The position numbers and the translations under genes were made by a program. 64,000 nucleotides of DNA, taken from positions 62,001-126,000 of the forward strand of contig JBCCTU010000011.1 in the NCBI GenBank assembly GCA_039198065.1, read 5' to 3'. The DNA comes from CALHVX01 sp039198065. Lineage in GTDB: Bacteria; Pseudomonadota; Gammaproteobacteria; Pseudomonadales; Azotimanducaceae. Shown one piece after another: positions 1-8,343 of this stretch. Every line of letters begins with the position of its first letter. The first letter of the stretch is position 1. The notes below the pieces were generated by a model. It was not told the origin of the DNA, ran no database searches, and was given only the letters and a program-made list of their open reading frames with translations.

Positions 1-583
1 CTGCTTTGACCCGCTGCCGTCCGGTGCGACCGATGATGCGTCCACTACCGTCGGACAGATCCTTATCTATGGCCTCCATGAGGTCGCGGGCTACGCGGGT
101 GTCCACGCCGAGTAAGCCGGCGATTGCCGCAAGCGGTACCGCTCCGGCGATGTGCGTCATGGCGTCGAAAGGTTGGTCAGCGGGCAGACCATCAAGGGCG
201 GTGTTGATGACCGTCTCAAGCCGTGGCACCAGCGCGGCGAGCGCCTTCGGTGTGAAGCCTTTGCTGATCAGGCTGCGCAGGCGACGATGGGCCGGGTCGT
301 CGGTCATGTTCAGGAGTGTGCCGACCGTTCGCTCATCGCGAAGCCCCGTGCCACCCCCCGTCCGGTGTCCCCCGGTCTGTGACGAATAGCGGGCGGGGTT
401 GCGCAGCACCGCGGCGCAGTCGGCGTGACGGCTCAGGACCCAAAACCCTTCACCGTCCGGCGTATGCGGCGTCGCCTCGTGCCAGTACGGCGGCGCCCGC
501 TGCCGCAGCTCGGCAAATGCCGCGTGGGGGAAGCCATGGGCAAAGCTGTTTGGATCGGTCAGATCGGGAAGGGCTGCGGCCAC
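1..583 (-). CDS. cytochrome P450, N-terminal part (cut by window edge)
   Basis: Heme monooxygenase; only about 194 N-terminal codons lie in the window, so the Cys heme loop is not visible. The minus-strand reading carries DLTDPNSFAHG near the start, FWVLSRHADCAAVLRNP, and TDDPAHRRLRSLISKGFTP, the helix C HxxxR segment that contacts the heme propionate in bacterial P450s of the CYP107/CYP125-like type. There is no ATG in frame; GTG at 583 is the best start, lying 8 nt after the exopolyphosphatase stop, so the two are probably co-transcribed. Bacterial class I P450s hydroxylate steroids, terpenes or fatty acids; the substrate cannot be told from this fragment. No ferredoxin partner is visible in the window. 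Confidence 0.85.
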   Translation of the reverse strand, partial: MAAALPDLTDPNSFAHGFPHAAFAELRQRAPPYWHEATPHTPDGEGFWVLSRHADCAAVLRNPARYSSQTGGHRTGGGTGLRDERTVGTLLNMTDDPAHRRLRSLISKGFTPKALAALVPRLETVINTALDGLPADQPFDAMTHIAGAVPLAAIAGLLGVDTRVARDLMEAIDKDLSDGSGRIIGRTGRQRVKA

Positions 584-591
584 GGAACCGG

Positions 592-2166
592 TCAGTGGGA
601 TTCGATAATGAGGTCAAACCCGACGCTACTGAGGTACTGAGCCTCCTGCTCGAAGTCGAGGCGCGTGAGCGGATGACCGTCGAGCCACTCGCGGTCAATG
701 TGGAGCGTGAGGGATCGTTCGTCGGCCGTCGCCGCAAGTCGCTGGGGCACATCACCACTGCGACCCCGGTGCATGACGCAGGCCTGTCGCAGCAGCACGG
801 CCAGCCGCAGCAACCGCCGCGTTGCTGGGTTATCGGGCTGAAACTCTTCCTTCGGGAACTTTCGTCGATGGGTACGCACCAGCAGGGCCAGGCCGCGCTG
901 TTCTACCTGGGAGAATCCGGGCAAATCCATGTTGGCGAGCAGGTACGCGCCGTGCTTGTGGAACGAGCTGTGCGCGATGCTGAGACCGATCTCGTGTAGG
1001 TCGGCGGCCCAGCCCAGCTTCCGTCGATCCGCCTCGGCGGTGAGCCCCCAGGCGTCCCCGACGTGGGCCAGCAGGGATTGCGACAGCGTCCGAACGCGCA
1101 GCGCCTGGGCACGATCGATATGAAAGCGTGAGACCAGGTCCGTGACGGACCGGTCTCGCGTATCGTGATTCGAAGTTCGCCCGAGCAGATCCTGCAGCAG
1201 TCCTTCGCGCAGTGCGCCCTGAGACGTGGTCATCAGTTCTACGCCCAGCCCTTGCACGAGCCCGGCGAGAATCGCGGCTCCGCCGGCGAATACGGGCGCC
1301 CGTTCCTGGTTGAGCCCGGGCAGCTTCAGCGCGTCGACCTTGCCAACGTCGATCAGCTTGTCAACAAGCGCGGCAAGGCCTTGAGCGCTGAATCCCGCAT
1401 CCAGCTTACCGCTCGACTCGTCCAGCTGTTCAATGATCTGCGCCGCTGCCAGGATGGTGCCGGACGCGCCCACGCTGCGATCCCAGCCGGCGTTAAGGTA
1501 CTGGGCCAGAACCGGCTCGAGTTCCTGCTGCGCAAAACCTATGGCGGCATCGAAGGCGCGCCGTGTCAGCTTGCCGTCGCCAAAGAAGCGTTGCGTCACG
1601 TTCACGCACCCCATATGAAGGCTGTGGGCAAGCTCCGGTTCCAGGCCTTTGCCGACGATGAGTTCCGTGCTGCCGCCACCAATGTCGATGACCAAGCGTC
1701 GTTCCCGCTGCGCGCCAAGATCGTGGGCGACGCCAAGGTAAATCAGCCGGGCTTCCTCGATGCCGGAGATGACTTCAATGGGGTGGCCGAGCGCCCGTTC
1801 CGCCGCGATGAGAAAATCGGTGCCGTTCTTAGCCCGCCGCAGGGTACTGGTCCCGACGACGCGGAGCTGTTCCCCGGGCACGCCGCCCAGTCGTTGACCG
1901 AACCGTTCGAGGCAGCCCAGGGCGCGCTCCATCACCGGCTTAGCGATGCGGCCTTTGTCGTTGAGACCGTCGGCCAGGCGCACCATTTCTTTGAGCTTAT
2001 CGATGATCTGTAACCGGCCTGCTCGGTGGGCGGCGACGATCATATGAAAACTGTTGGAGCCGAGGTCGATTGCTGCGAACTGATCGGTCGCTGGTTTCCG
2101 CTGCGACGTCGTCGTCAGACTCGGTGCTGTTGCCGCCATAGGTCGGGCCCCACTGGGATGCGGCAT
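592..2166 (-). CDS. ppx: exopolyphosphatase / Ppx-GppA phosphatase
   Basis: Releases terminal phosphate from polyphosphate (Ppx) or from pppGpp (GppA). At 524 aa it has the long Ppx/GppA layout: an actin-like ATPase fold followed by an HD-type C-terminal domain. Visible motifs are the first phosphate loop AIDLGSNSFHM (about 32-42), the catalytic-Glu segment ISGIEEARLIY (133-143), the second phosphate loop VIDIGGGSTELI (159-170), and LHEIGLSIAHSSFHKHG in the HD domain. About 28 residues precede the domain, so a start at MAATAP is possible. Ppx and GppA cannot be separated by eye. No polyphosphate kinase gene is next to it. Confidence 0.93.
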   Translation of the reverse strand: MPHPSGARPMAATAPSLTTTSQRKPATDQFAAIDLGSNSFHMIVAAHRAGRLQIIDKLKEMVRLADGLNDKGRIAKPVMERALGCLERFGQRLGGVPGEQLRVVGTSTLRRAKNGTDFLIAAERALGHPIEVISGIEEARLIYLGVAHDLGAQRERRLVIDIGGGSTELIVGKGLEPELAHSLHMGCVNVTQRFFGDGKLTRRAFDAAIGFAQQELEPVLAQYLNAGWDRSVGASGTILAAAQIIEQLDESSGKLDAGFSAQGLAALVDKLIDVGKVDALKLPGLNQERAPVFAGGAAILAGLVQGLGVELMTTSQGALREGLLQDLLGRTSNHDTRDRSVTDLVSRFHIDRAQALRVRTLSQSLLAHVGDAWGLTAEADRRKLGWAADLHEIGLSIAHSSFHKHGAYLLANMDLPGFSQVEQRGLALLVRTHRRKFPKEEFQPDNPATRRLLRLAVLLRQACVMHRGRSGDVPQRLAATADERSLTLHIDREWLDGHPLTRLDFEQEAQYLSSVGFDLIIESH

Positions 2167-2235
2167 TGTACGAGAAGTGATGGTGCCGCGGTCCGCCGAT
2201 TGTGACCCGTTTTTGACCTGCGACCTTCGACGCGG

Positions 2236-4200
2236 TCAGCGTTTCAGTTCGGCATAGATCGCCGGCGGCAGAGGGCAATCAAGGGCCGCGGACACACCCT
2301 GCAGCAGTGCGCCTTCGTCGACGGTAACCAGCTCATCGGCAAGCACCGTCTCCGCTGCGGCTTTCAGCACCCGGGGCTTCGCCAATGGGGTGAGCTTGCG
2401 CAGCGTTGTCATCGCTGCAGACAAGCGGGTCAGGTTCGGGTCCGGCTGCGGTTCGAAGCGCAGTTCGAGTCCTAACGCGTCTGCCCCGGCGCGAAACGCG
2501 GCTTCTTGGGAACGCGCCTGCGGGTTGCCCCGGGTGGCAAGCGCGGTCAGCAGTTCGCTGCAGGCGTCGGCGACCTGGCTCAGGGTGCCGTATTCCCACT
2601 TCGGCGGCTCCGGCTTTTCAAAGTGGGGCCGAAGCTCTTGAACCATTAGCCGATGCAGGACCCATTCGAAGAGGGCGATCTGGCGGTCGGCCTTGATCAG
2701 CTCGGTCAGGGTCCGGAGCAGCGATCGCGCTTGCGCCTTTGACCCTTCTTTGAGCGCTGGCATGGCCGTTTGCGCCAGCGTCAAGCGATGCAGGTCGTCA
2801 ATGCCGTCGAGATCCGGGAGCAGTCGCAGCGCTGCCTGCGCGGTCCGGTCCGAGTCAAGGCGCGCGATGGTCCTGATTTGCTCCTCGCGCAGTTCCGCGT
2901 CGTCACTCAGCAACATGGCGTAGAGCAGGGCGCGGGCGTCGAAGGCCTGGTGCGCGGCGTCTCGCAACTTCCGCGTCGTGCTTTCCAGTACCGCCTCGGC
3001 CATGTCCTGAGACTTCTGGCTTGGGTTGCCGACCAGCGCAGCGGAGTCGGCAACTTCGGTTTCAAGGACGTCGATCGTGGTGCTGCGGTCGATGGGGCCG
3101 TCTGCGAAACGACTGGTCGTGGCCGCCGCCGTCGCTGCGGTCGCGGATCCCACCGCGAAACCGCCGGCCGTCGTCGCGATGTAGTTGCCGTCCCATCGCG
3201 GTTGGATGGCGCGGATCCGATCGTCGAGCGGTGGGTGGGTGGCCATCAGCCCGCCGAGCCAGTGGCTGATGCCGTTGGCGAAATACATATGGCTGGCCTC
3301 GGCCGCTCCGGCGCGGGTCATGAGACTGCCGGCCGTTGCGCCACCGATTTTCTTCAGCGCATTGGCAATGCCGTCGGGGTTGCGGGTGAACTGCACCGCT
3401 GCGCCGTCGGCCAGGTACTCGCGCTGACGGCTCACGGCGCTCTTGATGAGGTTGCCGAAGAAGGTGCCACCGAAGCCGATGATCATGAGGCCGACACCGA
3501 ACAGTGCCACCGGCGCACCGTTGGAGCCGCTGCGGCGGCCGCTACGATGGCCACTGCCGCTCCCGCGCAGCAGCAATCGCCCCACCAGGCCGATGAATAG
3601 AATGCCGTGCAGCAATGCGATGAGCCGCAGGTTAATCCGCGTATCGCCGTTCAGCAGGTGGCTGAACTCATGCGCAACGACGCCCTGCAACTCATCGCGG
3701 GTGAGCGCATCGATAGTCCCTTGGTTCACGCCGATCACTGCGTCGCCGCTGCCGAAGCCGGCGGCGAAGGCGTTGATGCCTGGCTCCGGGAGCAGGTACA
3801 CGGGCGGCACGGAGGTGCCCGCTGCCAGCGCCATTTCCTCGACGACGTTCAGCAGCCGTCGTTCTGCTGGGTCGGTGGAATCAGCGGCTACGCGTCGGCC
3901 CCCGAGGCTTTCCGCCAGCGCCGGACCGCCACCGTTGAGCTGCGCCACTTTAAAGAGGCATGCCAGCGTGATCGTTCCGACAACGCCGAGGGTGACGATC
4001 AGCCAGGTGGTCGCATCGATGGTTGCGAGCCGGTCGACGAGCGTCACCATGCCGACGCTCGTTGGTTGCTGGACAAAGACCAGGGCGGCGCCGACGAGTA
4101 CGTTAGTCAGGATCACCAGCGTGAGTACGGCAGCTCCAAAAAGCAGCACGAGGCGGCCCGTAAGCCGGCGAGCCTGGTCCTGGGCGCGATAGAAATCCAC
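2236..4200 (-). CDS. M48-family membrane metallopeptidase (HtpX-like) with C-terminal extension
   Basis: Membrane zinc endopeptidase. Two N-terminal membrane segments (about 18-43 and 64-85) precede the catalytic domain with HEFSH at 177-181 (two zinc His plus catalytic Glu) and the third ligand Glu in REYLADGAA (about E261). Two more hydrophobic stretches lie at about 192-211 and 230-250. After residue about 340 comes a soluble 300-residue extension with helical features, absent from the short HtpX of E. coli (about 290 aa). The LemA gene lies directly upstream in the same orientation (38-nt gap). M48 peptidase plus LemA is a recurrent pair, thought to act in envelope protein quality control; that role is inferred. 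Product is 654 aa. Confidence 0.92.
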   Translation of the reverse strand: MDFYRAQDQARRLTGRLVLLFGAAVLTLVILTNVLVGAALVFVQQPTSVGMVTLVDRLATIDATTWLIVTLGVVGTITLACLFKVAQLNGGGPALAESLGGRRVAADSTDPAERRLLNVVEEMALAAGTSVPPVYLLPEPGINAFAAGFGSGDAVIGVNQGTIDALTRDELQGVVAHEFSHLLNGDTRINLRLIALLHGILFIGLVGRLLLRGSGSGHRSGRRSGSNGAPVALFGVGLMIIGFGGTFFGNLIKSAVSRQREYLADGAAVQFTRNPDGIANALKKIGGATAGSLMTRAGAAEASHMYFANGISHWLGGLMATHPPLDDRIRAIQPRWDGNYIATTAGGFAVGSATAATAAATTSRFADGPIDRSTTIDVLETEVADSAALVGNPSQKSQDMAEAVLESTTRKLRDAAHQAFDARALLYAMLLSDDAELREEQIRTIARLDSDRTAQAALRLLPDLDGIDDLHRLTLAQTAMPALKEGSKAQARSLLRTLTELIKADRQIALFEWVLHRLMVQELRPHFEKPEPPKWEYGTLSQVADACSELLTALATRGNPQARSQEAAFRAGADALGLELRFEPQPDPNLTRLSAAMTTLRKLTPLAKPRVLKAAAETVLADELVTVDEGALLQGVSAALDCPLPPAIYAELKR

Positions 4201-4238
4201 GGGCCGGTTCCGCTCTCGGTCTGCAGCAACCGGACCGG

Positions 4239-4829
4239 CTAGAAACTGACCTTCGGGGCGGCCTGGATCTCGGCGCTGTCTTCGAACTGCAGCAGCTGCG
4301 CGTCGCTCGGGTGCCCGAACATGCCGGCGAACACCGTCGGTGGGAAGGACTGTCGGTAGGTGTTGTATTCCATCACCTGGTCGTTGAAGGCTTGCCGTGC
4401 GAAGGCGACTCGATTCTCAGTGCTGGTCAGCTCTTCAGACAGCTGCATCATGTTCTCGTTCGCCTTGAGATCAGGGTAAGCCTCGACGACGACGTTCAGT
4501 TTGGACAGCGCGCCCTGCAGCAGACCTTCCGCGCTGGCGAGCTCCTTCATGGCATCGGCGCTGCCGAGATTGCCCTTCAGCGACTCGAGCCCGGCTAGAG
4601 CCTGATTGCGGGCGTTCACCACGGCTTCCAGCGTATCCCGCTCGTGGGACAGGTAGCCCTTTGCTGTCTCGATGAGATTGGGGATGAGGTCATAGCGACG
4701 CTTGAGCTGCACTTCGATCTGCGCAAAGGCGTTCTCGTAGCGATTCTTCAGCGCCACGAGTCGGTTGTAGATCGCCACCACGTAAAACGCGAGGCCGGCG
4801 ATGATGGCGAGAAAAATCAAGAATTCCAC
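4239..4829 (-). CDS. lemA: LemA family protein
   Basis: A 196-aa LemA protein: one N-terminal membrane helix (about 2-20) followed by a cytoplasmic helical bundle. The family signature RRYDLIPNLIETAKGY is present at about 44-59, as are ARNQAL and the C-terminal MEYNTYRQSFP and VFAGMFG segments. The biochemical function of LemA is not established. It lies immediately upstream of the M48 metallopeptidase gene, the usual neighbour of this family, so the two probably form a two-gene operon. Length is typical. Confidence 0.95.
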   Translation of the reverse strand: MEFLIFLAIIAGLAFYVVAIYNRLVALKNRYENAFAQIEVQLKRRYDLIPNLIETAKGYLSHERDTLEAVVNARNQALAGLESLKGNLGSADAMKELASAEGLLQGALSKLNVVVEAYPDLKANENMMQLSEELTSTENRVAFARQAFNDQVMEYNTYRQSFPPTVFAGMFGHPSDAQLLQFEDSAEIQAAPKVSF

Positions 4830-4865
4830 GGTTGTCTCCTGGCTGGGGGCGTCGACGGCGACCGG

Positions 4866-6059
4866 TCAGTCCGGCAAGCCGAGCACCCGTTTCGCAATGA
4901 CGTTGAGCTGCACCTCGCTGGTGCCGCCTTCAATCGAATTCGCTTTTGAGCGCAGCCACTGGCGTGTTGTGCCGAGTTCCCGCTCGCTGAACGCGTCGCC
5001 GCTCCAGCCGAGGGCCCGGGTACCCATGACGTCCAGCATCAGCTCGTACTTGCGCTTGTTCTGTTCCGTACCGTAGTACTTGAACATCGACGCCAGGTTG
5101 CCGTCCGAGATACCGGCCTTGGCCTCTTCCGCCGCGCGCGCCATGGTGAGTTGGAACGCCTGATCGTTGCGCATGTGTTCGGCGACCTTACTGCGCGCCT
5201 GCGAGTCCGCGATCTGCTGGTTCTGCTCGCCCAGGTACTCTTTGGCGAGATCGGAGAGCTTGCGCGCGCTGCTGCCGACCGCCGAGTTGCCACCGATCCC
5301 CGAGATCATCTGCCGCTCGTGCTGCAGCAGTCGCTTGGCAATGGTCCAGCCTTTATTTAACTCGCCCACCAGCTGCGTCTTCGGTACCCGGACGTTGTCG
5401 AAGAACGTCTGGCAGAACGGGGAGGAGCCGGAGATGAGCGTGATTGGCGCGGTGCTCACACCTTCGCTCGCCATGTCGAACAACACAAAGCTGATGCCCT
5501 GGTGTTTGGGCGCCTGCGGATCGGTGCGCACGAGGCAGAAAATCCAGTCGGCTTCGTCGGCGTAGGAGGTCCAGATTTTCGAACCGTTGACCAGGAAATA
5601 GTCGCCCTGGTCTTCGGCCTTGGTCTGCAGGCCCGCGAGGTCGGAGCCGTAGTTCGGCTCGGAGTAGCCCTGGCACCAGCGGATCTCACCGCGCGTAATG
5701 GGCGGCAGGTACTCGAGCTTCTGCTCGTGCGAGGCGAATTCGAGGAGTGCCGGCCCAAGCATCCAGATGCCGAAGCTCTGGACCGCAGGCCGGGCCTTGA
5801 TGCGCGCCAGCTCCTGCTGCAACACCTTGTTTTCGTCTGCCGTCAGGCCGCCGCCGCCGTATTCCGTGGGCCAGGTCGGGCAGGTCCAGCCCCGCTCGGC
5901 CATGCGCTCAAGCCACAGCTTCGACTCCGGGTTTTTGAAGGTTTGGCCACGCCCGCCCCAGACGACCTCGTCTTCCGGCATCGGGGTGCGCATGCTGGCC
6001 GGGCAGTTGGCGTCTAGCCATGCCCGGGTGTCCTGACGAAAACTATCTAAATCGGCCAT
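4866..6059 (-). CDS. acyl-CoA dehydrogenase family flavoprotein
   Basis: FAD-dependent acyl-CoA dehydrogenase, 397 aa from the ATG at 6059 (MADLDSFRQ). An upstream in-frame ATG at 6161 would add a low-complexity, Arg-rich leader that is unlikely. Seen: N-terminal helical domain with PTEYGGGGL, middle beta domain with WCQGYSEPNYGSDLAGL and VNGSKIWTSYADEADWIF (substrate and FAD contacts), and C-terminal SIEGGTSEVQLNVIAKRVL. The classical MCAD catalytic Glu site reads GG here (EGGTSE), as in many FadE-type proteins of hydrophobic-substrate catabolism, so the base must come from another position. The flavin reductase gene is divergent from it. Substrate unknown. Confidence 0.9.
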   Translation of the reverse strand: MADLDSFRQDTRAWLDANCPASMRTPMPEDEVVWGGRGQTFKNPESKLWLERMAERGWTCPTWPTEYGGGGLTADENKVLQQELARIKARPAVQSFGIWMLGPALLEFASHEQKLEYLPPITRGEIRWCQGYSEPNYGSDLAGLQTKAEDQGDYFLVNGSKIWTSYADEADWIFCLVRTDPQAPKHQGISFVLFDMASEGVSTAPITLISGSSPFCQTFFDNVRVPKTQLVGELNKGWTIAKRLLQHERQMISGIGGNSAVGSSARKLSDLAKEYLGEQNQQIADSQARSKVAEHMRNDQAFQLTMARAAEEAKAGISDGNLASMFKYYGTEQNKRKYELMLDVMGTRALGWSGDAFSERELGTTRQWLRSKANSIEGGTSEVQLNVIAKRVLGLPD

Positions 6060-6130
6060 GACGTTCACATCCCATGTCTGTTCCGGCCGGATTTTACCAG
6101 ACCCCGACGGCTGCTCCGTATACTTGCGCA

Positions 6131-6721
6131 ATGACGTCTGCCGCCTTCGACAGCCCCGCATTCCGCCACGCCATGAGTCAGTTCGCGACCGGGGTTACGG
6201 TCGTTAGCGGGCTGGATGCAGACCGCCCCCTGGGTTTTGTCGCCCAGTCCTTCGTTTCCGTGTCCCTCGATCCGCCGCTTGTTGCTGTCTGTCCTGGCCT
6301 GCAAAGCCGGAGCTGGCCCCTGATCCGCACCGCGGGCCGTTACGGCGTCAGTGTGCTGGCTGCGGATCAGCGCGAGATCTGCGATCGCTTCGCCTCCGCG
6401 CGGGACAACAAATTCGAGGGCGTGGATTGGGCACCGGGCTCGGAGCTTGGGTTACCGCTGCTGACATCGGCGCTGCTGCACGTGGAGTGTGACCTTGTCG
6501 CCGAGCATCAGGCCGGCGACCACACGATTGCCGTGGGCGCGGTTCGCCACCTCGCGGTACCGCGGCCTGAGGCGGAGCCGCTGCTGTTCTTTCGCGGGGT
6601 CCTCGAACGCCACGGCGCGATCGCCGCTCCGCCTGACGCCCCCGACAACCGCGAGCCGGGTCCCTCAGCTCAGCCCGTCGATGGGGATGAGCGCGCCATG
6701 AATGTCCCGAGCGGCTGGTGA
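6131..6721 (+). CDS. flavin reductase domain protein (HpaC/DIM6-NTAB type)
   Basis: NAD(P)H:flavin oxidoreductase or FMN-binding protein supplying reduced flavin to a monooxygenase. The start at MTSAAFDSPAF fits the family; the opening FRHAMSQFATGVTVVSG is the typical N-terminal motif, followed by AQSFVSVSLDPPLVAVCP, FMN-binding in this family. The product is about 196 aa, slightly long: the last 26 residues or so (from PDNREPG) read through DNA that also encodes the end of the convergent SDR gene, a 57-nt tail-to-tail overlap. It is divergent from the acyl-CoA dehydrogenase with about 70 nt between starts. No obvious partner monooxygenase is adjacent; the LLM oxidoreductase nearby is the best local candidate. 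Confidence 0.88.
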   Translation: MTSAAFDSPAFRHAMSQFATGVTVVSGLDADRPLGFVAQSFVSVSLDPPLVAVCPGLQSRSWPLIRTAGRYGVSVLAADQREICDRFASARDNKFEGVDWAPGSELGLPLLTSALLHVECDLVAEHQAGDHTIAVGAVRHLAVPRPEAEPLLFFRGVLERHGAIAAPPDAPDNREPGPSAQPVDGDERAMNVPSGW

Positions 6722-7339
6722 CGCCAGAAAGCAGATGACACCGGCGATCGACTCCGGCCGCACCCACTGGCTGAAGTCCGCGTCCGGCATATCGGCTCGA
6801 TTGCGCGGCGTGTCGATCAAGCTCGGCAGCACCGCGTTGACGTTAATGCCCTGGCTACGCAGCTCATCGGACTGCGCTTCCGTCAGCCGATGCACGACGC
6901 CTTTGGCCGCGCCATAAGCGCCCATCTGACCGGCACCGCGCAGCGCCCCACGCGCACCGACGTTGATGATTGCGCCGCCGCCACCGGCAAGCAGGGTTGG
7001 TACGGCGGCACGAGCGGTGTTGAGAATCGAGCGCGCGTTGAGCCCGAACAGAAAGTCCCAGGTGTCGTCGCCAGTTTCGTGCACCGCTTCACCCATGGCG
7101 AAGCCGCCGGCGATGTTGGCGAGCACGTTGATCGTTCCAAAGTGCTCGCGGAGCTGATCGAAAGCTGCTGAGGTGGCCGCGGCGTCGGTCAGATCGCAGC
7201 ACGTAGACCAGTGGCCGTTGTTCGGTTCGATCACATCCAGCTGAGCGATACGATCGCCCTGCGCCGCGAAGGCCTCGACAACGGCCGAACCGAGCGCGCC
7301 GGCGGCGCCCGTCACGACGACTACGCGGGCGTCGCTCAT
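6665..7339 (-). CDS. short-chain dehydrogenase/reductase lacking the catalytic Ser
   Basis: NAD(P)-binding Rossmann SDR of 224 aa. The start MSDARVVVVTGAAG at 7339 overlaps the upstream LLM gene as ATGA, so it is translationally coupled. Cofactor loop TGAAGALG, the NIAGG motif and the YGAAK catalytic Tyr/Lys pair are present. Thirteen residues before the Tyr, where SDRs carry the catalytic Ser, the sequence is INVGARGALRG with Ala. The same Ser-to-Ala feature is known in mammalian dihydropteridine reductase, an active SDR, so loss of function should not be assumed. The 3' end overlaps the flavin reductase gene tail to tail. Substrate unknown. Confidence 0.88.
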   Translation of the reverse strand: MSDARVVVVTGAAGALGSAVVEAFAAQGDRIAQLDVIEPNNGHWSTCCDLTDAAATSAAFDQLREHFGTINVLANIAGGFAMGEAVHETGDDTWDFLFGLNARSILNTARAAVPTLLAGGGGAIINVGARGALRGAGQMGAYGAAKGVVHRLTEAQSDELRSQGINVNAVLPSLIDTPRNRADMPDADFSQWVRPESIAGVICFLASPAARDIHGALIPIDGLS

Positions 7340-8211
7340 GCGTCCACGAGCGCTTCGAGCGCGTCCCAATGCAGGTCACCAAACTGACCGTTCGGGTTCA
7401 CCGGCTGAATGCATACGTGGGTGGCACCGGCGTCGAAGTGCGCCTTCAGCCGTGCCTTGATGTCATCGATGGAACCCCAGGCGAAGGTTGCGTCGATGAA
7501 GCGATCGCTGCCGCCGTTCTCGAAATCCTCTTCCGTGAGCCCCATACGCAGCCAGTTGTTGCGGTAGTTGGGCAGCCCGGTGTAGATCTGCGCTACCGGT
7601 CGCGCCAGAGCGCGGGCTTTACTCGGATCGGTTTCAAGGATGACTTTCTGTTCCACGCAGAGCCAGGGCTCAGGCCCGAGTTTCTCCCGTGCAAAGGCCG
7701 TGTGGTCCGGTGATACGAAGTACGGGTGCGCGCCGGCGGTGGCTTCCGCGGCAAGCTCGAGCATTTTTGGCCCCAGTGCGGCGATGACGGTCTTCGGCGT
7801 TTCCGCTGGCGGTACGGCCTGGTAGGGCGACGCCTTCATCGCTTCGAGGTACGTGCGCATGGTCTTGACCGGTGGCCCGTATTCGAGGCCGCGGACGCCT
7901 TCGACCATGGGGCGGTGGGACACGCCGAGGCCGAGGAGGAAGCGACCGCCGGACTGTTCCGCCAACGCGTTCTGCCCCGCGAGGGTCACACCGGGCTCGC
8001 GGTGATAGATGTTTGCGATGCCGGTGGCCAGGTTGAGTGTGCTCGTTTGCGACAGTAACCAGCTCGCGGCGACCATGGGGTTACGGCCGACGGTCTCGGG
8101 AATCCAGAGCGTGCCGTAGCCGAGCGCCTCGATCCGCTGCGCGGCCTCGGCAGCCACTGGCGCGGGCAAGCCATCGAAAAAGTACCAAACCCCCATTCGT
8201 CCCAGGTCCAT
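7336..8211 (-). CDS. LLM-class flavin/F420-dependent oxidoreductase
   Basis: Luciferase-like TIM-barrel oxidoreductase of 291 aa. It carries IEALGYGTLWIPE, TSTLNLATGIANIYHREP and GGRFLLGLGVSH, all typical of the bacterial luciferase-like fold, and closes with CIQPVNPNGQFGDLHWDALE. Many proteins of this subtype in mycobacteria and marine proteobacteria are annotated as F420-dependent, but the cofactor (F420 or FMN) cannot be decided from sequence alone. It is the first gene of an overlapping pair with the SDR, so the two may act in sequence on one substrate, perhaps a hydrophobic alcohol or ketone. That is inference. Confidence 0.88.
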   Translation of the reverse strand: MDLGRMGVWYFFDGLPAPVAAEAAQRIEALGYGTLWIPETVGRNPMVAASWLLSQTSTLNLATGIANIYHREPGVTLAGQNALAEQSGGRFLLGLGVSHRPMVEGVRGLEYGPPVKTMRTYLEAMKASPYQAVPPAETPKTVIAALGPKMLELAAEATAGAHPYFVSPDHTAFAREKLGPEPWLCVEQKVILETDPSKARALARPVAQIYTGLPNYRNNWLRMGLTEEDFENGGSDRFIDATFAWGSIDDIKARLKAHFDAGATHVCIQPVNPNGQFGDLHWDALEALVDA

Positions 8212-8343
8212 ATCACGCTCCAGCTAAACTGAGGCGGGCATACTAACGAGTCGGCCAGAGTGAGCCCAGCAACGGCGGTTGTTGACGCACCAAGAGACTC
8301 ACCACGCGACCCACGACACGATTAAGGGAAATCCTTTCGGGAC